This document shows positions 26,105 to 33,652 of a stretch of 64,000 nucleotides of DNA, in pieces. The translations under genes were made by a program, and so were the position numbers. Each line of letters opens with the position of its first letter. The first letter of the stretch is position 1. The stretch spans positions 9,548,001 to 9,612,000 of the forward strand of contig NZ_CP144375.1 in NCBI RefSeq assembly GCF_043575855.1, written 5' to 3'. Source of the DNA: Kutzneria buriramensis (GTDB lineage: Bacteria; Actinomycetota; Actinomycetes; Mycobacteriales; Pseudonocardiaceae). Under the pieces are notes generated by a model. The model made no database searches. It was not told where the DNA came from and saw nothing but the letters and a program-made list of their open reading frames with translations.

Positions 26105-27313
26105 TCAGCAGTGCGGGGTGGGGGTGCCGTTGGCCGTCGTGAACGTCGTGGTCCCGCCGCAGGCGTGGTCGGGTCGCAGCGACTTCAGCCGCTTGCCCTC
26201 GGCGGTGGGGTCGACCGTTGCGAGCGCGTAGGCGGTCGCCTTCGCCAGTTCGGTCAGCGTCGGGACGCCGGACCCGATGGCCTGCTGGTAACCGGCGTTC
26301 ATGCCCGTGTCGACACACGACAACGTGGTGAGACCCTGCGTGGCCACCTTGGCGGTGACGCTGCACGAGCCGGCGGCGGCGTCGTCGATCTTCGCATTGA
26401 CGGTCATCGTCGCGGTCACTTCGGCGGGCACCGTCGCTCCCGGCATCGGCGTGACGCTGAAGTGCACGGTCATGGCGCAGCCGGTCGCCGCGCACGCGGT
26501 GAAGTTGTTGTCGTCGTACGAGTCGGCCTTGAAGGTCAAGCCGGTGTCGACGGCGTTGCCGAGCTGGCCGACGTCGGTCTCCAGTTCGTCGTACGCCTTG
26601 TCGACGCCGTCAGCCGTCACCGTGGCGAAATCGACGGTGCCCAGGGCCTTCCTGTCGACCCAGCGGACGACCCGGTAGGGCTGGCTTCTGGCGACGTAGA
26701 GGGTGCCGTCGGGGGTGTCGGCCTTGAGCACGGCGACGTTGTCGACGGTGGTGCCGTCGTCGCCGGGCGTGGGCAGGTCCGCGGTCCGCGCCACCTCGTC
26801 GCGCAGCTTGCCGGCGATCGCGGCCGGCGTGACCTCCTGCTTGGCCAGCGCCGCCAGATCGCCGATGTCGCCGGTGATCCACCGGCCGTGGAGCAGGCCG
26901 GTGTCGATGAACGACAAGGTGCTGGACGGCGCCAGCGACCCGTCCATGCGGACGAAGGTCTGTCCGTGCACGGTGACGAATGGGTACTTCGCCGCCGACA
27001 CATCGGTCAGCCAGCCGACGGCATCGCCCTCGCGGGTCACACGGCCGGCGAACCTGGTGGTGTTCGGCAGGCTGGCGGTGTAGTCGACCATCGGCTGGGC
27101 GGCGAGGCCGGCCACGGCCTGTTCGAACGGGCTGCGGTCCGGCGGCCACACCAGCCAGGTGGTGACGCCGGCGACGAGCAGCGCGACGACCGCCGCGGCG
27201 ATGAGGATGGTGCGTCTGCCGCGGCGTTTCCGTGGCTGTGGCGTCGAATCGGTGGGTGGGGGCGCGCCGGTGCCCGGGTTTTCCGGCGCCGCCCCGGTGG
27301 ACTGCTCGTCCAT
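26105..27313 (-). CDS. Membrane-anchored protein of unknown function, paralogue 2 of 3 (short form)
   Basis: A 402-residue paralogue of its two neighbours. The cytoplasmic tail is short (about 30 residues, MDEQSTGAAPENPGTGAPPP), followed by RKRRGRR, one span (TILIAAAVVALLVAGVTTW) and WPPDRSPFEQAVAGLAAQPM at the start of the outer domain. It matches the others up to the segment EGKRLKSLRPDHACGG and then ends in a short different tail, TPTPHC. It thus lacks the last 100 residues (FEIHVF, GDFGPSGWFAK) shared by the other two, and an internal stretch around GRKLQLNG. ATG 27313 has GAGGAA upstream. Spacing to both neighbours is 11 bp, so the three form one operon. Confidence 0.8.
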   Translation of the reverse strand: MDEQSTGAAPENPGTGAPPPTDSTPQPRKRRGRRTILIAAAVVALLVAGVTTWLVWPPDRSPFEQAVAGLAAQPMVDYTASLPNTTRFAGRVTREGDAVGWLTDVSAAKYPFVTVHGQTFVRMDGSLAPSSTLSFIDTGLLHGRWITGDIGDLAALAKQEVTPAAIAGKLRDEVARTADLPTPGDDGTTVDNVAVLKADTPDGTLYVARSQPYRVVRWVDRKALGTVDFATVTADGVDKAYDELETDVGQLGNAVDTGLTFKADSYDDNNFTACAATGCAMTVHFSVTPMPGATVPAEVTATMTVNAKIDDAAAGSCSVTAKVATQGLTTLSCVDTGMNAGYQQAIGSGVPTLTELAKATAYALATVDPTAEGKRLKSLRPDHACGGTTTFTTANGTPTPHC

Positions 27314-27324
27314 GTGATCATTCC

Positions 27325-29163
27325 TCAGCAGTGCGGGGCGGGGCGCTTCCACTTGTCGCCGGTGGTGTCGTCGCCGTCCTTGAGCGTGCCGCTGGCCTTC
27401 ATGAACGTGACGGCGACGGTCTTCAGGTCGGTGTTCAGGCCCGCCGGCACGTCGGACGGGATTGAGCCGCCGTTCTTGGCGAACCAGCCGCTGGGGCCGA
27501 AGTCGCCGTAGGCCTGGCCGTCCCGGAACACGTGGATCTCGAAGTCCGGGTAGCGCGCGGTGTCGTACCGGGCGGTGAAGCCCATCTGCGTCAACTGGAT
27601 CGGATCCCGCTTGCTGCCGCCCTTGTCGGTCCAGCCGCACGCGCGGTCGGGCCGCAGCGACTCCAGCCGCTTGCCCTCGGCGACCAGGTCGACCGAGGCG
27701 ACCGGCAGCGCGAACACCTTCACGTTCGCCTGGACGTACCAGGAGATGTAGCCGCTGTAGCCGGCCTTCGCCTCGGCATCGGCCTTGGCCTTGTCGTTGG
27801 CCTGCTGGAACGCGCCGGCCATGTTCGTGACGGTGCAGCCGAGCGTGCCGGGACCGTTCGAAGCGACCTTGCCGGTCGTGGTGCAGGTGCCGGCGTCGGT
27901 GTCGTTGAGCGTCACCTGCGCGGTCATCTGCGCGGTGACCTCGTTGGGCAGGGTGCCGTGCAGACCGCGGGGCGTGTCGACGAAGTGCGCGGTCACCGTG
28001 CAGCCGGGGCCGGTGGCGCACGCCTTGAGCCCGTCGATGTGGTCGATGCCGTCGAAGGTCATGCGCACGCTGCTGTCGAGGGCGTCGCCGAGCTGGCCGA
28101 CGTCGGTCTCCATGTCGTCGTACGTCTGGTCGACGTCGTTGGCGTTCATCGGCGTGAAATCAACCGTGCCGAGCCCGCTGTAGCCCGACTGGCCGCCGTT
28201 GAGCTGGAGCTTGCGGCCGGGGTTGGCGAACGCGGCCTGCGACTTCGTGGTGTTCCTGTCGATCCAGCGGACCACCTGGTACGGCTGGTACTTGGCCACG
28301 TACAGCGTGCCGTTCGGGGTGTCGGCCTTGAGCACGGGGACGTTGTCGATCGTCGTGCCGTCGTCGCTCGGGGCGGGCAGCTTCGGCGTGGCGGCCACCT
28401 CGCCGCGCAGCCGGTCGGCGATCACCGACGGCTTGATCGACTGATTGATCAGCGGCCCCAGCAGGCCGAGGTCGCCGGTGACCCACCGGTCCTTCAGCTT
28501 GACGCCGTCGGGCAGCTGGGTGTCCACGCCCGGCGGGAACAGGCCGGCGTCCAGCCGCACGTACAGCTTGGAGTTCAGCAGCATGAACGGGAACCGCTGG
28601 CCGCGGCCCGTCAGCCAACCGATGGCGTCACCGTGCTCGGTGGTGCGGCCGTCCCACTGCGTGCCGTCGGGCAGTGCCGCCTTGTAGTTCACCACGGGCT
28701 GGGTGGCGAGGTTGGCCACGGCCTGTTCGAACGGGCTGCGGTCGGGCGGCCACACGAGCCAGGTCGTGACGCCGGCGACCAGCAGCACGACGATCGCCGC
28801 GGCGATGAGGATGACCCGCTTGCTCCGCCGCTTGCGCGGCTGCGGGGCCGGGACGAGGTCGGCGCGCAGCGGCGCGTGCCAGCCGGGCGGCAGGCCGGCG
28901 TCGGCCTTGAGCGGCGGATGCCACGGGCCCGGGTCCGGCCAGGTCAGCTGAGGCTGCCAGGTGGCGGGCGCCCGCATCGGCCCGACCTGGCCGTCGGCCG
29001 GCTGCCAGGGGCCTTGCGGCCGGTCGAGCCCGGGTGCGCCCGGCTGCCACGGGTTCTGCGGCGTGGTGGGCTGCCAGGGCTGGTACTCGGGTCTCGGCAG
29101 GTCGGCGATCGGATCCTCCGGCGCGGACTGGGCGCGCGCCGGCTCGATGGACGGCTCGTCCAT
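27325..29163 (-). CDS. Membrane-anchored protein of unknown function, paralogue 1 of 3
   Basis: First gene of the three-paralogue operon, 612 residues. The cytoplasmic tail (about 150 residues) is rich in Pro, Gln and Trp with WQPGAPG-like units and PWHPPLKADAGLPPGWHAPL, which is shared with paralogue 3. A basic stop (QPRKRRSKR) precedes a single span, so the C-terminal 430 residues face outward. Shared outer motifs are SPFEQAVANLATQPVVNY, DTPNGTLYVAKYQPYQVVRW, SGLGTVDFTPMNANDVDQTY and FEIHVFRDGQAYGDFGPSGW; it ends PAPHC. GGGGGGA lies 9 bp before ATG 29163. The promoter must lie in the 54 bp before it or further up, as the genes up to 32294 run the same way. Function unknown. Confidence 0.8.
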   Translation of the reverse strand: MDEPSIEPARAQSAPEDPIADLPRPEYQPWQPTTPQNPWQPGAPGLDRPQGPWQPADGQVGPMRAPATWQPQLTWPDPGPWHPPLKADAGLPPGWHAPLRADLVPAPQPRKRRSKRVILIAAAIVVLLVAGVTTWLVWPPDRSPFEQAVANLATQPVVNYKAALPDGTQWDGRTTEHGDAIGWLTGRGQRFPFMLLNSKLYVRLDAGLFPPGVDTQLPDGVKLKDRWVTGDLGLLGPLINQSIKPSVIADRLRGEVAATPKLPAPSDDGTTIDNVPVLKADTPNGTLYVAKYQPYQVVRWIDRNTTKSQAAFANPGRKLQLNGGQSGYSGLGTVDFTPMNANDVDQTYDDMETDVGQLGDALDSSVRMTFDGIDHIDGLKACATGPGCTVTAHFVDTPRGLHGTLPNEVTAQMTAQVTLNDTDAGTCTTTGKVASNGPGTLGCTVTNMAGAFQQANDKAKADAEAKAGYSGYISWYVQANVKVFALPVASVDLVAEGKRLESLRPDRACGWTDKGGSKRDPIQLTQMGFTARYDTARYPDFEIHVFRDGQAYGDFGPSGWFAKNGGSIPSDVPAGLNTDLKTVAVTFMKASGTLKDGDDTTGDKWKRPAPHC

Positions 29164-29217
29164 GTGGTCATTCCCCCCTACTGTTCGGCGGGAATGATGA
29201 CACCCTCAGGTCACGGG

Positions 29218-29994
29218 TTAATAGCGTTTATCAAGAGCCTTCATCAGGTCCGGGTAGGACAGCGTGGTGGCGAGGCCGGCGAAGCCCTGGCCGCCGAGCA
29301 GGCCGGCGAGCGCGTCGCGGGAAGAACCCCAGGCCAGGCGGCACAACCACGAGCCGGTGGACACCCGGCGCACGCCCATCGCGGCGAGCACCTCCGGGTA
29401 GGGCAGCGTGGGCGAGGCCAGGATGTTGATCGCGGCGCCGGGCAGGGCGGCGACGAGCTCGGGGATCTGCGCCTCGGGGAAACCGGGGACGAACACGCAG
29501 TCGGCGCCGGCCTGGAGGAATCGCCGCAGGCGGGCCACCCCCTCGTCGAAATCGCGGGAGCCGGACCACCACACGTCGGTGCGCGCGTTGATGACGAGGT
29601 CGTCGCTGACGGACCGCGCGGTGGCGATGCGGTCGGCGGCCTCGGCGGCGTCGCGGATGGCCCCGTCGGGGTAGCGGACGTCCTCGATGTTGACGCCGGC
29701 GGCGCCGACGTCGACGGCGGCGGCGATGCAGGCGCGGATGTCGCCGTAGCCGCCCTCCAGGTCGGCGGTCACCGGCACCGCGGACGCCTCGATGATGGCG
29801 GCGACGGCCTTGATCATCACCGCCAGCGGCATCCGCTCGCCGTCGGGCTGGCCGAGGGCGGCGGCGACGCCGGCGCTGGTCGTGCCGATCGCCGGCACCC
29901 CGGGCACCGCCGACAGCAGCTGCGCGGACGCCGGGTCCCAGGCGTTGGGCAGCACGAAGAACCCGCTCTGGTGCAGCTCCCGGAAGGTCGTCAT
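29218..29994 (-). CDS. Isocitrate lyase / PEP mutase family protein
   Basis: A 258-residue TIM-barrel enzyme of the PEP mutase/isocitrate lyase superfamily. It opens TTFRELHQSGFFVLPNAWD and has VPVTADLEGGYGD with the metal-binding acidic residues, GVNIEDVRYPDG and VINARTDVWW, all typical of the oxaloacetate-decarboxylase/PEP-mutase-like subgroup. The usual catalytic KKCGH signature of isocitrate lyase is absent, so it does not run the glyoxylate shunt. The likely reaction is cleavage or formation of a C-C or C-P bond on a small oxoacid; the exact substrate is unknown. An upstream ATG at 30012 would add six residues. It lies between a DUF4038 glycosidase gene and the paralogue operon, all leftward. 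Confidence 0.85.
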   Translation of the reverse strand: MTTFRELHQSGFFVLPNAWDPASAQLLSAVPGVPAIGTTSAGVAAALGQPDGERMPLAVMIKAVAAIIEASAVPVTADLEGGYGDIRACIAAAVDVGAAGVNIEDVRYPDGAIRDAAEAADRIATARSVSDDLVINARTDVWWSGSRDFDEGVARLRRFLQAGADCVFVPGFPEAQIPELVAALPGAAINILASPTLPYPEVLAAMGVRRVSTGSWLCRLAWGSSRDALAGLLGGQGFAGLATTLSYPDLMKALDKRY

Positions 29995-30038
29995 GCCGGG
30001 AAGCTTAGGCATTCGACGGTTCGGCGCACGCCGAATCG

Positions 30039-31379
30039 TCAGCCGGCCGAGCTGATGCGCAGCACCCAGTCGTCCTCGCCGAGGTGGTTGTGGCCGGGCG
30101 TGGTGAACTGGGCCGGGCCATGGTCGGTGGAGGGCTTGGCGGGCTGGAAGGCGCCGGAGGTCGGGTCGTACCAGTACGCGACCGCGCCGGGCCGCATCTT
30201 GTCCAGGTCGACGGTCAACGTCCGCGCCGTGGGCACGTAGACCATGGCGAGCCGGCCGTCGGCGGTGCGGGCCGCGGTGGCGTAGTCGCTGTCGTTGACG
30301 GTGCCGGTGGAGGCGAAGGTGCCGTAGCCGTCGGTGATAAGTGAGTGATCCTCATCCGGCACGAGGTCGTACCAGCGGCTGGCCCGGAACAGGTCGGTCA
30401 TCAGCCGGAACTCGCGGGTGGGCTGGGTGTCCAGGTGCTCCTGCCAGCCCTCCTTGAACTTCCAGGTCCAGCCGCTGCCGTAGAGCTGGCCGGTGGCGCC
30501 GGACAGCATCGCCCAGTACTCCTGGCGGCGCAGCGTGTGCGGGCCGGCGTAGTCGTGCTCGTCCTCGTAGTTGCCCTCGGTCATGTACACCGGCAGCGCG
30601 TCCGGCCGGTCGTACTCCTTGAGGACCTGAGCATAGGTCGGGTAGTACGTGTAGGCCGCGTCCAGCTGGATCATCGGCCGCCAGCTGGGGTCGTCCAGCG
30701 AGCCACTGCTGTCGTAGTTCAGCTGGACGGTCTGAAGGTGCGCGGGATCGTTGTCGCGGATGCCGCGCGACACCGCCATGACCAGGGCGTCGTCCTTCGG
30801 ATCGCGCCACGTCTGGAGGTCGCAGCCGTTGAGCCAGACTATGTTGGGATACTTGGCGAATCGCCTGCCCAGGTCCGCGCCGAAGTCGTAGGCCTTGTCG
30901 GGACCGTTGTCCCGCAACAGTTGCAGGTGGCCGCAGGTCTCGGCCGGGTTGAGCCAGACGGTCAGGCCGTGGTCGGCGGCGGCGGAGATCATCTCCTCGA
31001 CCCGGTCCCAGTACCGGGGATTGGGCGTGGAGAGGTCGCCCGCGGTGGTGAACGGGGCGACGCCGTCGAAGGTGGCGTCGTCGGGATGACCGCCCTGGTC
31101 GGGGCCGACGAGGGTGTTCAGCCAGAGCGTGTTGAAGCCGGCGGCCCGCCGGTCGGTGAGGAAGGTCCTGGCCTGCGCCACCGACATCGTCACGAACAGG
31201 GCCTGCGGCGAGTCGCCGGCGATCAGGTACGGGTGGCCCCGCTGGTCCAGCAGGTACCGGCCGTTCGCGCTGACCGAGGTCGGCCAGGCGAAGCGGCCGG
31301 GGCCCGGGGCCTGCGCCGACGGCGTGACGAGCACGGCCGTGATCAGCACAATCGCCGTCAGCAAGATCGGGATCCGCAC
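30039..31379 (-). CDS. Secreted DUF4038-family glycoside hydrolase
   Basis: A 446-residue secreted enzyme with an N-terminal hydrophobic signal (MRIPILLTAIVLITAVLVTP, cleavage after AQA). The central TIM barrel is of the DUF4038 type related to GH140 apiosidases: YLIAGDSPQALFVTMSVAQA, GFNTLWLNTLVG, VWLNPAETCGHL, PNIVWLNGCDL and PVYMTEGNYEDEH, where a Glu such as that in MTEGNYE would serve in catalysis. The C-terminal 90 residues form a beta domain common in this family. The start is GTG 31379 without clear ribosome site, 21 bp after the GNAT gene, so cotranscription is likely. The natural substrate, perhaps a plant cell-wall sugar side chain, is inferred only. Confidence 0.82.
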   Translation of the reverse strand: MRIPILLTAIVLITAVLVTPSAQAPGPGRFAWPTSVSANGRYLLDQRGHPYLIAGDSPQALFVTMSVAQARTFLTDRRAAGFNTLWLNTLVGPDQGGHPDDATFDGVAPFTTAGDLSTPNPRYWDRVEEMISAAADHGLTVWLNPAETCGHLQLLRDNGPDKAYDFGADLGRRFAKYPNIVWLNGCDLQTWRDPKDDALVMAVSRGIRDNDPAHLQTVQLNYDSSGSLDDPSWRPMIQLDAAYTYYPTYAQVLKEYDRPDALPVYMTEGNYEDEHDYAGPHTLRRQEYWAMLSGATGQLYGSGWTWKFKEGWQEHLDTQPTREFRLMTDLFRASRWYDLVPDEDHSLITDGYGTFASTGTVNDSDYATAARTADGRLAMVYVPTARTLTVDLDKMRPGAVAYWYDPTSGAFQPAKPSTDHGPAQFTTPGHNHLGEDDWVLRISSAG

Positions 31380-31400
31380 GCTTGAGGATCGTACGGGTCG

Positions 31401-32294
31401 TTACGGCAGCAGATCGATCCGGTGCCGCGTCACCGGATATCCGGCCCTGGCGAACGTCCTGGCCATCCGGACGTTCGGCACGTCAGTGCTGGCGACGATC
31501 TTCTGCGCGCCTTCGGCGGCGAGCATGTGGGTGGCCTCCGCCAGCAGGTCGTAGGAGTAGCCGTGGCCGCGCTGCTCGGGCAGCACCGCGATGTAGCCGA
31601 TGCAGTGGGCGCTGTAGTGGTAACAGGGCGCGGCCAGCCCGACGAGTTCGCCGTCCGGCGTGTACGCGAGCCGCCACCACTCGCGTGGGCTCGGCATCCA
31701 GAGCAGGTAGTCGAGATCGTCCTGGGCGGACGCGTCCAGGCCCTTCTCCTCGATGACGCGCCGGGCGTGTGCGTCGACACTGGTCGCGTTGACGCGGCGG
31801 AACAGGGTGAAGATGACGTCGTCGTCGGGCTCGGGCCGGAACTCCAGGCGCGTGCTGCGCTCCGGCAGCCCGCAGTCCGGAGTCCAGGTGTAGGTGTATC
31901 GCTCGACGAGGTAGGTCATGCCGGCGGCGGTCGCCGCGTCGAGACGCGCCGTGGCGGCGGCGTGCACCGCCGGGTCGTCGCGCCACTTCGGCGGCAGGAT
32001 GAGCGAGTACTCGGCACTGAGCGGGGCGGTGCGCAGCAGGTGCACGGCGGCGTCTGCGTCGGTGAAGTCGAACCAGTCCAACGCCTTCGGCTCGGTGTCG
32101 TCGGGCCCGCCCCACCACACCGCCCGGGCAACGACAACGCCGTCGCGCAGCGCGATCCACGTCCATTCGAGGCGGTAATCGCCGGTGGCGTAGGTGATAC
32201 CCAAGGGGGCGTAGCCGACCAGGCCGGGGTCGGGCAGCGAGTCGAACAGGGCCTCTTCGCCGGCCGCGAGGGGCCGGACGATCAGATCAGACAT
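31401..32294 (-). CDS. GNAT-family N-acetyltransferase
   Basis: A 297-residue acetyltransferase. The GNAT fold is at the C-terminus: IGYIAVLPEQRGHGYSYDLLAEATHML contains the acetyl-CoA-binding RGxGxx segment, followed by KIVASTDVPNVRMARTFARAGY. The N-terminal 150 residues look like a second, decayed GNAT-like half (ARAVWWGGPDD), as in two-domain acetyltransferases. ATG 32294 has GGAG 8 bp upstream. It is the first gene of a leftward run with the glycosidase. The acceptor is unknown; an amine-bearing metabolite is typical. Confidence 0.85.
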   Translation of the reverse strand: MSDLIVRPLAAGEEALFDSLPDPGLVGYAPLGITYATGDYRLEWTWIALRDGVVVARAVWWGGPDDTEPKALDWFDFTDADAAVHLLRTAPLSAEYSLILPPKWRDDPAVHAAATARLDAATAAGMTYLVERYTYTWTPDCGLPERSTRLEFRPEPDDDVIFTLFRRVNATSVDAHARRVIEEKGLDASAQDDLDYLLWMPSPREWWRLAYTPDGELVGLAAPCYHYSAHCIGYIAVLPEQRGHGYSYDLLAEATHMLAAEGAQKIVASTDVPNVRMARTFARAGYPVTRHRIDLLP

Positions 32295-32412
32295 GCGGGC
32301 AACTCCGGGAGAATCGGTGTGTGCTCCCGGTTGTCACGCCCTGTGGGTCCGGTGGGAGCACGTGAACAGTCGAGTGACCATCGCTCCCACCTCCTCTGCC
32401 GTCGTCGAAGGG

Positions 32413-32442
32413 CGCGCCGGCGACTGTAGCCGCGCCGGCGCG
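32413..32442 (-). terminator. Hairpin downstream of the DUF1080 gene
   Basis: Perfect 10-bp inverted repeat, CGCGCCGGCG (32413-32422) with CGCCGGCGCG (32433-32442), loop of 10. It lies 18 bp past the stop of the leftward DUF1080 gene and upstream of the GNAT gene, so it would separate the two transcripts. Confidence 0.6.
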
Positions 32443-32459
32443 TCCCTCGCGAACGGTTT

Positions 32460-33173
32460 TCAGCTCGTGGTGATGAACTTGTCCGGGCTCGTCACGACGG
32501 GGGACTCGACGTACAGGCTGCGGTACTCGTCCTGGATCCCCTTGTTGTGCACCTGGAGCGCCAGCGGGCCGTCACGGCCGGCGGTCTTGTCGGTGAAGTC
32601 CAGCACCTCGGTGCCCTTGCACGTGGTGGCGGTGCCCGACAGCGGGCAGCAGGCCATCCGGGCGACGCCGGTGGTCTTGTTGCCGATCAGCTCGCACTGG
32701 CTCCAGTTGTGGATGTCCAACTTGGTGTGCGGCAGCTGCTTGAACAGCTTGCCGCCGCCGTTGTTCTTGCCGGGGCGGTAGTCCCAGTGGCCGCCGTTGG
32801 GCGGCTGGAACTGGATGGCGCTCAGCGCGTCGCGGATGGGGTTGGTGGTGCCCCAGATCAGCACCGTCGGGGCGTGGTTGCCGACCACCTGGCGGACGTT
32901 GAAGATCCAGCGGAAGGTGCCGGCCTGGACCTTGTTGTAGTACAGCCAGCCGCGCGAGGTGCCGTTGCCGTGGATGACGCCGTTCTGCGCCGACCACTGG
33001 CCCGCGGCCTGCGAGGTCCACCCGTCCAGCGTCTTGCCGTCGAACATGGAGACGAGGTTCGGGTCGTTGTACGGGTTGCCAGGATCCTTGGCGGCCTGGC
33101 TTGCGGGAGCCATGGCGACCGCGACGAGCAGGGAGATCGCGATGGTGACTATCCATAGTGGACGACGGACCAT
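32460..33173 (-). CDS. Secreted DUF1080 (3-keto-disaccharide hydrolase domain) protein
   Basis: A 237-residue exported protein. ATG 33173 has an excellent ribosome site, GGAGGG, 4 bp upstream; the longer frame to 33212 has none. The signal peptide is RRPLWIVTIAISLLVAVAMA with cleavage near SQA. The mature part is a concanavalin-like jellyroll: LVSMFDGKTLDGWTSQAAGQ is the family opening motif, followed by GVIHGNGTSRGWLYY, WDYRPGKN and the closing PLALQVHNKG segment. Four cysteines (CELIG, ACCPLSG, TTCKGT) suggest disulfides. DUF1080 proteins bind or hydrolyse carbohydrates, and some cleave 3-keto-glycosides. It shares a 10-bp upstream motif with the alpha-galactosidase gene. Confidence 0.85.
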   Translation of the reverse strand: MVRRPLWIVTIAISLLVAVAMAPASQAAKDPGNPYNDPNLVSMFDGKTLDGWTSQAAGQWSAQNGVIHGNGTSRGWLYYNKVQAGTFRWIFNVRQVVGNHAPTVLIWGTTNPIRDALSAIQFQPPNGGHWDYRPGKNNGGGKLFKQLPHTKLDIHNWSQCELIGNKTTGVARMACCPLSGTATTCKGTEVLDFTDKTAGRDGPLALQVHNKGIQDEYRSLYVESPVVTSPDKFITTS

Positions 33174-33198
33174 GATCCCTCCGGGCGTGAATAGGACT

Positions 33199-33212
33199 GT
33201 AAACCTTTTCAT
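33199..33212 (-). promoter_or_regulatory. Candidate operator TGAAAAGGTTTACA upstream of the DUF1080 gene
   Basis: The minus-strand sequence TGAAAAGGTTTACA lies 26 bp before the start codon. It is an imperfect palindrome of the LacI-family operator style, and TGAAAAGGTT recurs at 35765-35774 just before the alpha-galactosidase gene. No regulator gene is adjacent. Confidence 0.4.
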
Positions 33213-33260
33213 GCGCGGCGGACCCCAGGTTAGAAGCGCCCGAAGCCCCCGTCAACGCCC

Positions 33261-33376
33261 AACCCCCGCGAGTCGCGCTGACGGACACACCGAATGTCGG
33301 TTTCAGGCAGAAACGAGACTGGGAGCTCAGTTCTGTCGGAAACTGGGGATCGGTGTGACGTCCGGGGACTCGCCGG
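33261..33376. repeat. Inverted pair of the intergenic repeat family
   Basis: Forward unit 33261-33310 carries CCCCCGCGAGTCGCG, then GACACACCGAATGTCGG and TTTCAGGCAG. A degenerate reversed unit follows at about 33326-33376 (GGAAACTG, CGGTGTGAC, GGGGACTCGCCGGG). It sits in the 479-bp gap 33174-33652, which holds no gene; the rest of the gap contains a 14-bp inverted repeat and another reversed unit. Confidence 0.75.
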
Positions 33377-33541
33377 GTGGGTGGGGGAGTGCGGCGGCGT
33401 GAGGGGTCGGTTGTGGCGGAACCGGGTTCGCGATAGCGCTGGGTGGGACTCGCTGGGATGAGGTGGCGGAGCGACGCGCCGATCTGCCGGAGTCCGGGGA
33501 TCGACGCGACGCTGGGCGGGACTCGGGGGGCGAAGCGGGCG

Positions 33542-33590
33542 CACCTGAGTGGCTCGGTTGGCGGTGGTGGCCAAGTGAGCCACTCAGGTG
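33542..33590 (-). terminator. Long stem-loop downstream of the alpha-galactosidase gene
   Basis: Perfect 14-bp inverted repeat, CACCTGAGTGGCTC (33542-33555) with GAGCCACTCAGGTG (33577-33590), loop of 21 bases. It lies about 60 bp past the stop of the leftward alpha-galactosidase gene, and a terminator role is inferred. Confidence 0.5.
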
Positions 33591-33603
33591 GCGTTCGGCA
33601 ACT

Positions 33604-33652
33604 GCCCCAGACCTACATTCGTTGTGTCTGTGAGCGCGACTCGCCGGGGTGA
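33604..33652 (-). repeat. Palindromic intergenic repeat, reversed copy
   Basis: Contains CAGACCTACATTCG, TTGTGTCTGTGAGCGCGACTC and GCCGGGG, the reverse form of the family described at 19787. It ends exactly at the stop codon of the alpha-galactosidase gene. Confidence 0.75.

Noticed and set aside
29218..29994. Isocitrate lyase of the glyoxylate shunt
   Set aside because: Too short at 258 residues and without the KKCGH signature; it fits the PEP-mutase-like subgroup instead.
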